The translations under genes and the position numbers were made by a program. This document shows, piece after piece, positions 35,947-48,099 of a stretch of DNA of 64,000 nt. Where the stretch lies: contig VWZP01002422.1 in NCBI GenBank assembly GCA_013396995.1, forward strand, positions 124,001 to 188,000. Reading direction: 5' to 3'. The notes below the pieces were generated by a model that ran no database searches, had not been told where the DNA came from, and saw only the letters and a program-made list of their open reading frames with translations. The stretch's first letter is position 1, and each line of letters starts with the position of its first letter. The DNA is from Dicaeum eximium. Taxonomy: Eukaryota; Chordata; Aves; Passeriformes; Dicaeidae.

Positions 35947-38099
35947 TATCTATAAAACTTCTGTTACATAATATTTACCCTCTAATTGTGAGAGTCAACT
36001 ATTCAATACTCGTTTATCACAAAACCCAAATTATTCTCTCATTTTCTGAGTCTATTAAACTTCATTAGAAAAACAACACAGACCTACTGACAATGTGGAA
36101 AAGTACTTTGCAACCATAATTACTTGTGATTAGCAGGGTTACAGTGACTGTGGGCTCACAATCTCTTTTAAAGAACATTAAAGCTGTTGAAATAGCAATA
36201 AATTAAGTGCTGGATTTTAGATGCCAGGTAAAGTAATCAAGAAAAATGGCAAGTGTCAAAAGTGGAAGAGAAAGAGGATCAAAGTATGAGAAATAGGGGA
36301 AAAAACAGTAATAAACAACTGAGTACAAAAGGTAGATAAAAATGTTAGACAGTGAAGACTATGATTTTATTCAGTTTTACAATTTGGTCGGATGTCTAAA
36401 GGTTATGTTAAGAACTTTAATCCATTCTGCATAGACCATGTCTGGTCTTATCAAAACCTCTTTTGTTAAGAAGGTCTGCTGAATATATTAACAAGAACTA
36501 TATTTTACAATATTTTCAATATTTATTAGATTCTTTAAACTCATTTTTTGAACTGCATCCTTAATAGAAAAAAAATTAAAAATTCATCTCAGAATATTAC
36601 TTAATTTTCTTACTACTACTACTACTAAAGGTAGTACTACTACCACCTTTCCTTACTACTACTACTACTACTAAAGGTTTTGTGGCTGTTCTGAGTTCTG
36701 AGCTGTGTTTTGGATCATTTTTCATTTTTGGGTAATAGGTCACTGAAAAAAGGTAGAGATTATTTTTACGTGTTCTGTTCCTCCCTAAGGAAATGAAGCA
36801 CTTAATGTCAAGCAATGAAGCAGTACATTTCCATCTCTGAATTCACCTCTACCCTTTTCATACAAAACAGAACTCTTTCAGTTCTCCTGTATGAAAGTTT
36901 TATTGAAGTTTTATTTATTTATTCTCTTGTACTAGTTTTATTGAAACAATTTCATCACATACTGTTACTTATTAGTTATTTACCACTTCAGTGTGGAAAC
37001 TATCTGTTAAAAGGAAGGAAATTTGCTTTCTTTAAGTAGCTGATTTCTGATGGCCATGAAGGAAAATTTACTGAAATGGTGCTTTAAGGGCTATTCATGA
37101 TTAAAAATATTTAATCAATACTTTTACAAATTATCTGTAGTATGGTTCCACATCACACAGATGCATAGGTGGGAGAAACTCATTCAGAATGCCTCGAGTC
37201 TCCCATCTATTGTACACCTGCTTAGAACTATCATGAGCAGCATTTAAAGAAAAAAGAAAGGTCTATTTTCACCCACTAGAAGGTATTAAATTCAGTGGAT
37301 GTGAAAAGAAGGACTGAATCTCAAAATTCTAGTTTAGAATGCTGTGCATAGTAAACTATATATTCTTTAAAATCAGAAGCTTCGTATTACATTAGGAAAT
37401 ATGTGCATTATTAGGTCTTCCTGGAAAGATAAAACATATTATCATAATTTTGAAAACATTTTAATTTTTGGAACTGATCTTTTTCCTCACCTCATGGCTA
37501 ACAATATGGTTACATGAGGATATGCAAATGACCAAATTTCCTAAATCCCCACAGCAAATATAATTTCAGTTTTGCTCAGTCACAAACCTATATGGAATTC
37601 CTTTAAATATCTTCAGCATGTGCTTGTGTTAAAAATAGAAAGAAAGGAAGAAAAAAAGATGTGAGTGAAAGACAGAGACAAATTGGTGTACCACTTATTA
37701 GCAAAAAGAAAAAAAAGGCTTACGGAATCTCTAGTGAAAGATATTTAAAGCTCCTTAAATTTTGGCTTATAATGACTGTTTCTTAGTTTCGTAATTACAC
37801 TGGAGAAATATGATGACATTCTGGTATGATTTTGTTCATCATTTTTAGTTTTAGAGCTTTAAAGATAAATGAGGCAAGAATGGCCTCAGCTGGTGGAAGT
37901 TGGTTCAGTTCCATTCTAGCTAATGCAATGATGCCTACTGTATGAGAACCTAGATATTTGGGTTTTTAGGACTGGTTTTGGTTTGTTTGGTCTTTTTTTT
38001 TTTTCAGTAACAATTCTTGCTTATACATAGTCCAGGCAATGCTTTGTGGGCTGTATGTAAGCTGTAAAACTTATACCAGAGGTATCACACTGCAAATGA
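35947..38099. other. Intergenic AT-rich sequence
   Basis: No gene or interspersed repeat recognised. Contains the (TAC)n cluster at 36611-36678. Confidence 0.55.
36611..36678. repeat. (TAC)n microsatellite pair with internal inverted copy
   Basis: (TAC)5 followed by TAAAGGT, then a partly inverted stretch AGTACTACTACCACCTTT, then (TAC)6 followed by TAAAGGT again. The middle part can pair with the TAAAGGT ends, so the array is both a direct duplication and a hairpin former. Confidence 0.85.
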
Positions 38100-38440
38100 A
38101 ACGTCTCCCCTCTCGGCACACAGCCCGCGTTAGAATCAATCCGCGGGAGCACAGGGAGGTTTGGGGTGGCCCTGCCAGCAGCGGCGTTTGGGATGCATGA
38201 TGAGCTGTCTGTCACCAGATGAGCTGTGTGTCACCAGATGAGCTGTGTGTAGCTGTGTGTCACCCCGGCGCCCCGCTGGCCCTCTCCCCCGGCAGGCACC
38301 GTGCGGCGTGTGCCGGTAAGCACCTGGTGCCTTCTGCAGGCAAACACGGATGCAGGGATGTGAGATCCGGGATCCCATGGACCACACCGAACGTGAGGTG
38401 GGCTCGAAACACGGCCACGAACAGAGCTGTGTGAAATAGC
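38100..38440. other. CpG-rich segment of unknown origin
   Basis: A sharply bounded GC- and CpG-rich block in AT-rich surroundings, with CG dinucleotides throughout (for example CCCGCG, CCGCGGG, GGCGCCCCGC, GTGCGGCG). It contains the 19-bp tandem repeat at 38199-38264 and directly precedes a probable CR1 remnant. No LTR ends, promoter box or coding frame were recognised; the 142-aa minus frame 38231-38659 has no motif. It could be a young repeat insertion, a small CpG island, or part of an unrecognised element. Confidence 0.6.
38199..38264 (+). repeat. 19-bp tandem repeat, about 3.4 copies
   Basis: GATGAGCTGT(C/G)TGTCACCA at 38199 and 38218, a third copy starting at 38237, then a partial copy AGCTGTGTGTCACC. 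Copies are nearly identical, so the array is young or homogenised. Confidence 0.9.
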
Positions 38441-38454
38441 GTGTGTCAGGACGA

Positions 38455-38620
38455 GGCAGATGAGTTCAACAGCTCTGCTAATGGCCTGGAACAGGGAGGA
38501 GAGACCAAGGCTACTCAGCTTGTGAATGATACTAAATATGGGGAAAGCACCAGGGACAAGAATGTATTTCAGGATGGTAAAATTATGGGCTGACAAGACA
38601 GGAAGATACAGCCTAGAAAC
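38455..38620 (+). mobile_element. Probable CR1 ORF2 remnant (RT region)
   Basis: TAATGGCCTGGAACAGGG, then ACTCAGCTTGTGAATGATACTAAATATGGGG, resembles the CR1 stretch around the polymerase motif whose usual form encodes N-D-L-D then F-A-D-D-T-K-L-G. Similarity is patchy and both ends are indistinct. It is a very old fragment if real. Confidence 0.5.
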
Positions 38621-41600
38621 TGTAAAGTAGCAGAACAACAAAACACCAAGGAAATACAAGGGCTCATGGTGAAAAACCCGTGGAAAAAAAATGATACCAA
38701 AAAGGGATGGAGGAGGATGCAGAGAATGATGTAACAGCTAGACTAATGGCTTTATAAGTCGGAAAATTACAAATAAATTTCTTATATTAGCGTCCTAAGT
38801 AAGCAACAGAAATTTTTTTTTCTTTCCAGTTAAAACTCATCTGTCTTTCCACTAGTAAATATTCATTCAAAATAAATCTTTAATAGAAAAAATTATATCT
38901 AATCTACACTTCCATTCAAACCTGAAGGGAAAGGAAACTGTCTTATATATTTTATTTATTTTTGCCACCATCCCCTGCTCCATTAGTTTCCTGTCTGGCT
39001 GGACATTTTCTGAATCCACCTGTATCTGTCCAGAACATACTGTTCACATTTCAAAATGAGGGAAGACTAGATTTTTTTTTGCATATGGGATGAAGGGGAA
39101 GAGAATACCCAAGATCACATGAAATCATCACAAGTGTTTAAAATTATTTAGGTGGCTCAATAAGCATTTTGTCATCAATACACAAATAAAGTTCTACTAT
39201 TTCAGGTTGCCAAAACAAGACATTCCACAGAGCTGAAAGATAAATTCTTAAACTACTTGTAAGAGGAGAATGAACGTCATTGAATTCAGACATTGCATCG
39301 GAAAATTAGATGCTGAAATCTGTTTAAAAAAAAATATGAGGGTTACAACTGAAAATGTAGAAGAACACTAATTAAGTGGCCTTGAAGAAGAACAGTATTT
39401 TTCATAGGAATGAATGATTTATGGTATTTTATAGTATAGTTGAAGTTTAAGAGGCGCGCATAATACAATAAAGTACAATTTTTTTAAAAAAAGGTGTTTC
39501 TTGCTGAATCTTTTCTTAATTTTGAAATTTCCTGCATATGCAAACAGTAATTTAAGTACATGTAAAATGTCATAAGAAATAAACTTTTATTAAATTAAAA
39601 TAACTGAGTTATTTATTAAATTTCCTGTTTTTTTAAATATAATTTAAAAATATATAAGGTAAGAGTCATGTTGTAACCAGGTATTACTCATATGTAGCTT
39701 GGCTACTTATTTTTCCCAGAGCTTAATGGTAAATCTCAATAGGACAAATTGGAGGCAGGAGATGAATTCGTATTTCTAACACATGGAGTTTCAGTATGCT
39801 TCTTCATAAGAAAGGTCTAATTTATCAAGTACCTAAGCAAAGGGAAGTTTCAAGAACTTCTCTATGAATTTTATAACCACATATTCAAAATAATTGGAAG
39901 CTTCTTCTACGATTCTTTGATTTTACAGCTACATTTTAATTATGTGAATTTTTGTGCCTTAAATCAAATTTATTCATTTAAGGTCATTTGCTATGAACAA
40001 TCTGATATGGATTTACTTGTAGTGTAGATTTTCTATTTCAAGGGAATCATGCTATTAAAGAACTTGTTGTTTTTTATCATTCTTCCCTTATAAAGAAAAA
40101 TACATTAACTGGAAAACAAACAGACAAAACTCCAACCTATCAACCAGAAAAAAAAATCTTGTTTTACTGGGAAAACCAAATAATTTTTTTTCCCCCAGAT
40201 TTTTAAAAGCGGCCTGAATGACCTAAAGGCTCTGATTTCAGAAGAATATCTCTTGCTCAATGATACTTGAAAGCTGTTGAGCAATCTTTAAAGTCTAGCA
40301 GTGGTCTAGATTTCAGTTTCCTTGTTCATAACCCTTATTAATGTGAATTAATGTAGTTCACTTTGTCTTTTGAATCTAAATTTTCATCATAGAAACTACT
40401 GCTCTTCAGGTTATGGATCTGCCTTGCTTCCACCTCATTTTTCACTGGTCTACTAATTGCAAGTTATTTTTCCTTAATACCTCCTAATTACATTCTTTTT
40501 CTTTTGTGTCCTTTCTCATGTCTCTGCAGCTGCTGCCCTATAACACATCTGTCAAAACAGGTGCTCTGCATTCACTTTCAAAACAATTTGAGAAGTTTCT
40601 TTCAACATAACATTATAGGTAGGAAATTACTGATTAATATCATTACTATTGGCAGTTATAAACATCTTTAAATTCGTATTTGATGCTTTCCTGTGGTATT
40701 TGTTATAAAGACATTTAGAAAACTTTTACAAAATTTTTCATGTTTTCAAATTTCTGCCCACATGATAAAAAGTAGCAACATTTTCAAAATATGACTAGTC
40801 TTCACTTTTTCATTTTAATGTTCGTTAACTGAGTTCATGCTGGACTAAGAAGCTCTTACATGTCTATTTTTTCATTTTAGATATTTCCACTGGACTACAT
40901 GTTGCTTGCAGGATTTTGTAAATTAATTCTATTAACATTTTGCCTTCTAATAAAATGTTCATATTTGGAAATCCCAGAAGTTAGTTTCATGTCTACTTTT
41001 TTCACAGTTGCTCAGGAATTTGCACATTGTTTGAAGCATTAGAACTACTTTGTCAGCAAAATCTCAATTTAATCTCATTCTGACCAACAGTAATACTGTT
41101 ATCTTTGTGCACACCCATTAATTCATATATGTTCTTTTACTGCAGTTGCTGAACATTAGAACTTATTTAGAATTAAAAGGCAAGAAAGCCTGGGGCAGGA
41201 CCATTTTCTGAGAAGTCCAGAGACCCTATGCATAGTGATCCTGTAAGGGAAAAAAAAGTTCATAGTAAAGTAGTTCTAATTTAGCTCTGTCTATTACTCT
41301 TATAGCACAGCTGTAGCTTCTTGCTGTTTAAATTGAATGCAGTTCCAGTTCATAGATTGTTTTCTAAGCACTAGCTCCCTGTAGACTACTCACCAGACTA
41401 GTAAATCAGCAGGCAAGAAAAGAAGAAAGAGACAAAAATAATTCTCCTGACAAACATTTAGCATGGGAGAACTTAAAGGACTGGAAATCAAAAATATATC
41501 TACAGCACCCTAGATGACATGGGGCATTTTTCTGCTCAGAATCAAAGGTGTGCATTTGGCCAAAAGCCAGTCTGTTCTGTTTGGCTTACTAATTAGAATG

Positions 41601-44600
41601 AGGAACAAGGAGACCCTTTTAAAAAATTTACAGGTAAAAGTGTTAAAGATACCTGAAAGGAAGAAAAATTATATCTGCTGGAATATAAATACAAAAGAAA
41701 AGGATGACTAACGATGCCTTCTGGAGTAATTTAGAATATTGTTTTTCTAAATAGACTGTTTTTACTTACCACTGTTGAAACAAGCAGTCTTTTAACAGCA
41801 GAATTTTAGAATATTTATCAATTTAATGTATGCATGTGAATTATTGCATTTGTATAAATAAATACAAAACAGAACAAAAAAACCTGAGCCAAAATATATT
41901 TTTAAGAATTTATTGTAAGGAAAGCTACAGATTAATTTCTCTCACACAGAAATTATTGAAATCACTTTCATTTATTTTATTTATCATGCAATTTAATTCC
42001 TTTGTCTATAATTTTGGCTGCGTGCTTTTAGTATTTGCTAACAGATCTTTGCAGTGTAAAAGAATTCAAGTAGACACTGCATATAGTTTTTAGGAATATT
42101 GTATGGAAATCAGATGATTTTTTGTTTGGTGGTTGGTTTTGGTTTTTAAGGGTTGAAAGAACAGTTTGCCTTCAATTTCCTGGGGAGAATGTGTAAGGAA
42201 TATGTAAGATCTGAATTTAAGACTAGAAACCGACCATTCTCATCTGGCTGCCTATCTAATGTGGGTATCATTTTCCTTACACATCACAGACTTAAATCTT
42301 AAATCTTTATTATTTTTGATGTCTTTCAAAAATACCCTCTGTTAGAGGTGTAAAATAATGCCCATTTTCAAGGAATTATTTGCTCATTTATCCTGCTGAG
42401 AATAACCTTCTGAAAACTGGATGAGAAACTAGATCCTTTAAGAAGTGCCAAATACCAGCAGCTCGAAAAATCCCTTGTCTCACAATTAAATAATGTTTCA
42501 TTGTGTAAGGTGTGGCACCAGTAAAATGCTTATCCCTACAGAAACACACACAAAAAATTACTTATAAGACAACTAAAGTTTAGGACAATCAGGAGATTTG
42601 TCTTGATATGTTTCAGGACATTAATCTAATCAGAATATGAGGAACTGAAGTGAACTGTCACAAATAACCTATAAAAAGAATCTGTTCAGATTCTTTAATT
42701 ATTCTATTTCTGCCAGTAGAAAGAAAATATTATTTATATGTATTGTGAAGTGGGTGTGAAGTGGCATGTTAAATACAGAGAAAATGTTTATACAAAGCAG
42801 CACTTATTTTTCTTCTATATTTAAATAAGAATTGAAATGGATTTATGTAACTTATATCATGATTTGATTATATAAATGCCCACAGTTTCAGTTATTCTAG
42901 GATTGTACCCTTAAAGAATAGGCTGCAGAAAGGAAAAGTAAGGAACATGTTTTGGCGTTTTCTTCCTTTAAAAAAATTAATTTTTCATTCTGAACAGTCA
43001 TAGAAAATTCATCTACAAGTGAGCATTTTTCAAAGATGGACATGCAGAAAAGTTTTAATGGTAGTCCTAGCCAGAATTATTTATATTTGGTGCAGACTTT
43101 ACAGATAAGTTTATAGATGTTTACTGTGCAGATAGCAATTCCTATGCCAGTCATCCTGACTTTATAATCTGCAGAGAGAAATAGCACTTTGGGGATAAGA
43201 AAGATCTCATTTTCAGGTACTATTTTAAGTCAAGATCTCGTAGAAATATCAGTTTCTTCTGTCTGTGGAGTCTAAACAACTAAGTTGTCGCTCAAAAAAA
43301 TCATAATTTTTAACTACTTGGTAATTAGATAATATCATAGCTTTGTTAAAACTACAAATTATTACAGTAATGGCCAGTAAAAAATGCAGTACTTTTGATA
43401 AGGCAATCAATTGCCTCAAAACCAACAAAGAATTAAAGCAGTAGTAAATGAAGGTTTATTCACTGTAATTAATAGGAAAAATGAGGGAAGTTGAACAAAG
43501 AGAAAAGCAAACAAACAGAAAAACAAATAAACCTTTTCTAGTAGAATAATACCAAATATGTATAGGGAAGCTCCAAAATTAAAAAGTATAGAATTACTTG
43601 AAACCTTCTTCACACAAAATTGACTGTACTAAGACCATGATTAATTGATGTTATTAAGGAGTTATTAAGAATTTGCATTAAAGCTGTAATGCAGTATTAA
43701 TTTTTCCAGGAATGTACCTCATAAGTTGCTGCACACATTAAAAAATGTGGAACCTCAGGGAAGCTATTTAAGAAAATTAGTATGCTCTTTTAGAAATGTT
43801 ATGGCTTATTGTTTGAATTGCTAAATATCACCATATTCCTCATGAACTATTTTGCTAAAATGCAGTTTACTTACATATCTGGACATGTCAAGAGAGGTAG
43901 CTGAAACTACCTGAGGTTAACGTTATTGAAGAAATTATTTTACTTTCTATTAAAAATTATATGATTATACCCTAGAATATGTAAATATCTTCTGCTCCAC
44001 AACTTATAACCTTTAGGCAAATTAATGAATTTGATTACATAATGCCATTTCAAATTTTATAAAGATAACCTTTCTAATAGTTTTTACTTTATAGCTGAAA
44101 GAGCATAGTGGGCTTTTAGTGATAGGCTCTAACCATATCTGAGTAACAGTAGATGTTATGTATGAGCTGCAAAAGTTCAAAATGGGAACATTAATATTAC
44201 ATATATCTCCCAGCACTTCTCTTCCAAGCTGCTCTCCAGTCCTGATAACACCACAGATTGCAACAAAACCATTGCTTATTCATGTATCTGTGGGTTTCAA
44301 ATTTTTTTTCAGGTTATTCTTTTACGGAAAATGAATTTTAATACTGATTTGGGTGGGATTGGGATAGAGGCATCCTGAAAAGCATCTATAAAGACCATAT
44401 GGATACACTTGGATGAACTGTTCTGATGTTCAAGGAGAGGCAGTGTACATCTGTATTGCAAATGCTCACTGATTTATCTTATTTTTTGTTTTCTTTATAT
44501 TTTCACAAGAGAAATTGATTTTTGTAAAAAACTAGTTCTTGACTAACTATAAATATATAATAGAATGTAATATTTTAAATTACAGTAATAAAAAAAAGGG

Positions 44601-45085
44601 TCATTTATCCCAAAATATAATAATCTGTTACTGGATTTTTCACTAAACGTGTCATTATCTCATGTTCAAAACCACTCACCTGTCCTAAAGCAATCAATTG
44701 TATTTTTAGTAAATTTAGCACAAGAATGTGCATTCCATACTCCCTGGGAATCATATATTTAGCCTTTTAACACAACAAGAGTTTAAAATACTCGAAGTGT
44801 GAATCCCTCCTCGGTAGTACAATACCAAGCAGCAGGAAGACTTTGTGTATGCTGGCAGAAAGAAAGCTAGAAAGTGAAAATTACCATATATGCTGCACCC
44901 AGTGACAAAAGTACTAAGGACCGTGAATGTGAGCTGAACCTTTTGGGAGGATTTAAAAACGTATCTGAAATCAGTCAGCAGAGAAGGAATTATACAAAAT
45001 AGAAGTGAATTTTGTACCAAGGGACACTGTGTACCGGTGCTCAAAACTGCCAGTCAAAGAATAGAAAATACAGAAGATGCATGCA
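38621..45085. other. Long intergenic AT-rich sequence
   Basis: More than 6 kb without a recognised interspersed repeat or gene, strongly AT-rich around 39420-39680. Short frames of 64-97 aa have no supporting motifs. A good acceptor-like sequence ends at 40529 (CTTTCTCATGTCTCTGCAG) but no convincing exon follows. Confidence 0.55.
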
Positions 45086-46083
45086 TGAATTGGGATTGCA
45101 CAGCCAGCTGCTGGAAGTGGGGGCACTACAAGGGTGAAATCTGTCAGAAGGGCCCCCCCTTGTGTGACAGAGCCAATGACAGCCACTGCCAACACTAACC
45201 TAACACTGGCCAAGACCAAGACATCAAAAATTGTCATAGCACCTCTGGAATAGAGTGTTTAAGAGAGAGAGAAACCGCTCCCTAAAAGTAGATGGAAAAG
45301 AGGAATGAGAACTTGTGAGAGAAACAGCCCTGAAGAACCAAGGTCAGTGAAGAAGAAGGGGGCTGTTCCAGCAGCCAGAGCAGAGATTCCCCTGCAGACC
45401 ATGGTGCAGACCATGGTGAGGCAGCTGTCCCTCTGCAGCCCATGGAGGTCCCCAGTTAAACCTATGCATACACCCAAAGGAGGCTGTGACCCTGTGGAGA
45501 GCCAGTCCTGAAGCACGCTCCTGTCAGGACCTGTGCAACCATGAAGGAAGGAGCTCACAGTGGTTCCTGTTTTCTTGACAGAGCCCACTCCATGGGAGAA
45601 GCCTTTTCCTGAAGGACTGCATCCCATGGAAGGAACCCACGCTGGAGCAGTTTGTGAAGAGCAGGAAATTCTTTTGGGAAGGACTCATGTTTCAGTTCAC
45701 TGAGGACTGTCTCCTGTAAGAGGGAGAAGGGGAAGAGTGGCAAGACAAAGAGGTCTTTGAACTCCCCATTCCCTGCCCTCCTGCATCACTCAGGGAGAAA
45801 ATAGAGATACTGGGAGTGAAGTTGATTCCAGGAAGAAGGGAGGGCTGGAGGGAAGGTCTACTTCTCATTGCTCTTATCTGATTTGATTTGTAAACAATTA
45901 AACTAAATCACTCCAGTGTTTCACCTGTGACATTAATTGATGAGTGATTCTCATGATCTGTTGGTATCTTGTACCATGAGTATTTTCTTTGTTATATTTT
46001 CCTCCTCCCCATCCAAATGATAAAGAGAAGTGATAGAGAGACTTGGGGAGCACCTGGTGTCCAGCCAAGGTCAGCCCACCACA
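45086..46083 (-). mobile_element. Long avian ERV LTR, minus orientation
   Basis: About 1 kb. On the minus strand it starts TGTGGTGGGCTGACCTTGG (ending at plus position 46083), as the 15440 copy does, and continues ...ACACCAGGTGCTCCCC. It ends ...GCAATCCCAATTCA at 45086. The middle has the family's repeated CTCC/CCATGG/CTGCAG units (45380-45680), and the far part has the GCCAGTGTTAGG and CATTGGCTCTGTC blocks. Unlike the 15440 copy it appears complete at both ends. No 5-bp target duplication was found (ATGCA and GGACT flank it). No viral coding sequence is attached. Confidence 0.8.
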
Positions 46084-46751
46084 GGACTACAGAAAAATAA
46101 CCACAAAGACTGCTTCACTCTTTAGATTGAAGTAAATATATTGAGGTATACTTCATATAGGCACAAATCTGACAGTATCATCTTTTGCTTATTCTTTATC
46201 TGTACATGCTGAATAACAATAAGGATTGTTTAGGCTCTTTAATTACTTGTTTTGTTTAACAGAGATTAGTGAAATGCCTCAAACCTCAGTCAACCTTACT
46301 TCCTGTAATCTCTGATTTTTTTGGGGTTTTTGTTTTTTTTTGTTTTTTTTTTTTTTTTCTGAGAACAACCCCTCTTTAGAGTACTCATCTGCAAACACTT
46401 AAGAGAGAATTTAAAAAAAATATTCTTTCTCGTATCTCTGCTAGATTCTGAATCTTTGCTCATGACAGTTCAGAAAATTCATACCTTGAGATGATATATT
46501 CATTTAACAAAGCTTGGGCTTTGTGCAGAACTAAGCTGCAGTGAATCAAATTGCTTTTCCACTGAAGCTGACCTGGAGTATTTGCTTCTTTTTATATATT
46601 GCAAAATAGAATCCCAACTAAAATGATCCTTGTAAAATTCTATTAATTAAATTTTATTTGATAAATATATTCTGTAAAAGTTACAAGTTAAAATTTTAAA
46701 ATTTATTTCACAGGAAGAGCTCTACACCTCTCTCTCACTACCATTTCATAC
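46084..46751. other. Intergenic, with T-rich low-complexity tract
   Basis: Contains a poly-T tract interrupted by G at about 46318-46359, otherwise AT-rich unassigned sequence. Confidence 0.6.
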
Positions 46752-47225
46752 AATCATAGAATACCAGGTCAGAAGGGGCTTCATCATCTGGTCCAACTTC
46801 TCTTTGCAAAAGGAAGGTTTAGAGAAGATAATGCAGAATCTTGTCCCGCTGCATATATTATTGCAGAACCCAACACTTCCATGGGCAGTGGAATCATGCT
46901 AATGCCTTACTCTCCTTATTGTGAGAGATTTGCCTCCTGTGTTCAGTTGGAATCTCTGTAGGGGTAGCTTGTACCCTTTATCTGTCATCTTTTCCATGTG
47001 ATTCTTTTTAGAAAAGGATTCTCCATCTCATTTGTAGCCACCTTTTAAATGCTAAAACAGGGTGATACGGCTTCTCCTAAGCCTTCTTCTCTCAATGCTG
47101 ATAAAATCCTGTTCTCTCAGCCTTTCTTCTCATGGCAGATTTTCCAGACTTTTGATCATCTTTGTGACCCACCACTGGAGCCTCTCCAGCCTGTCCACAC
47201 CTTTTTTGCATAGCAGGGACTGAAT
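46752..47225 (-). mobile_element. CR1 LINE fragment, 3' part
   Basis: Starts AATCATAGAATACCAGGTC, the reverse complement of a CR1 tail, followed by GGGGCTTCATCATCTGGTCC and, further in, GTTCTCTCAGCCTTTCTTCTC, CTTTTGATCATCTTTGTG and ACTGGAGCCTCTCCAGCCTG. All are typical CR1 3' UTR and ORF2-end blocks on the opposite strand. Diverged but continuous over about 470 bases. Confidence 0.85.
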
Positions 47226-48035
47226 TTTCCTTAAATCTCCTTCTTTCATGCTTTAGAGATTTTGTCTTTGGTTCATATGGGTTTGGGTTTTAATTTTTTT
47301 TTAGTATTTCCTAATTAAACACACTCTTTTTTTCCCTTTCATGTCACAGGTAGCTGGTCAAGGCCCTCAATGGCATTGAATTGAACATTTGACCTTACTG
47401 ATTTTATGCTCACAGTTACATTTTAGTTTTTTTAACAACTAAGTCATGAGTACTTTTAATCCATCTAGTTACTCACAATACAGTTATTTTTAATTCTTCC
47501 TGCTTCTATGGTGCAGTTTATCAACTGGAGACACTTACAGCTAGGAAAAATTATGTTGTGATGGGCAGCATAACTGACTCTGCTAAAAATGAGTTATTAG
47601 GTGTCCTACATTCAAGCTTCCAGAAACACTCCTGGCACTTGTGATCTCAAAGATTGCTATTGGAATTTCATTCAACACATGGGTGATCTCAGCAGGTACA
47701 GATCCATAGCTTTCACAGCTTGCAAAGTACACAAGGAGAAATTGTGTTTTGTTTTGTCTGATATGACAAGTCCTATCATGCCTCTTAATTTACTTCTGTA
47801 ATACAACTTCATTTGCAACAATTTCTGCTTGCATTGAATTGGTCTCCAAGAAAGACCCATTAGTATAAAGACATTTCAGAGCATTTGAAAATGTGAAAGC
47901 ATAAACTTGTATTCAGTAGAGAATAAATGCAGACATGTTGACCAAAAACTCTGTAAGAAATGAAAATTACACAAACTATGGTTACGATCATGGCTATATT
48001 TATTATTAATAATGATATATATTAATTTATGCAAT

Positions 48036-48099
<64 letters not shown>

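Noticed and set aside
36611..36678. (TAC)n pair considered as a CRISPR-like or satellite array
   Set aside because: Only two short blocks with a simple trinucleotide unit; an ordinary microsatellite in a vertebrate genome.
38231..38659. 142-aa minus-strand frame over the CpG-rich block
   Set aside because: Runs across a tandem repeat and a CR1 remnant with no recognisable domain.
40530..40560. 31-nt exon-like piece after a good acceptor (LLPYNTSVKT)
   Set aside because: The donor GTGCTC is poor and the length is too short to weigh without transcript evidence.
45259..45627. 122-aa minus-strand frame
   Set aside because: Inside the internal repeat units of the 45086-46083 LTR.
46318..46359. 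Poly-T tract as a retrocopy tail
   Set aside because: No retrocopied gene body lies next to it on either side; treated as low complexity.
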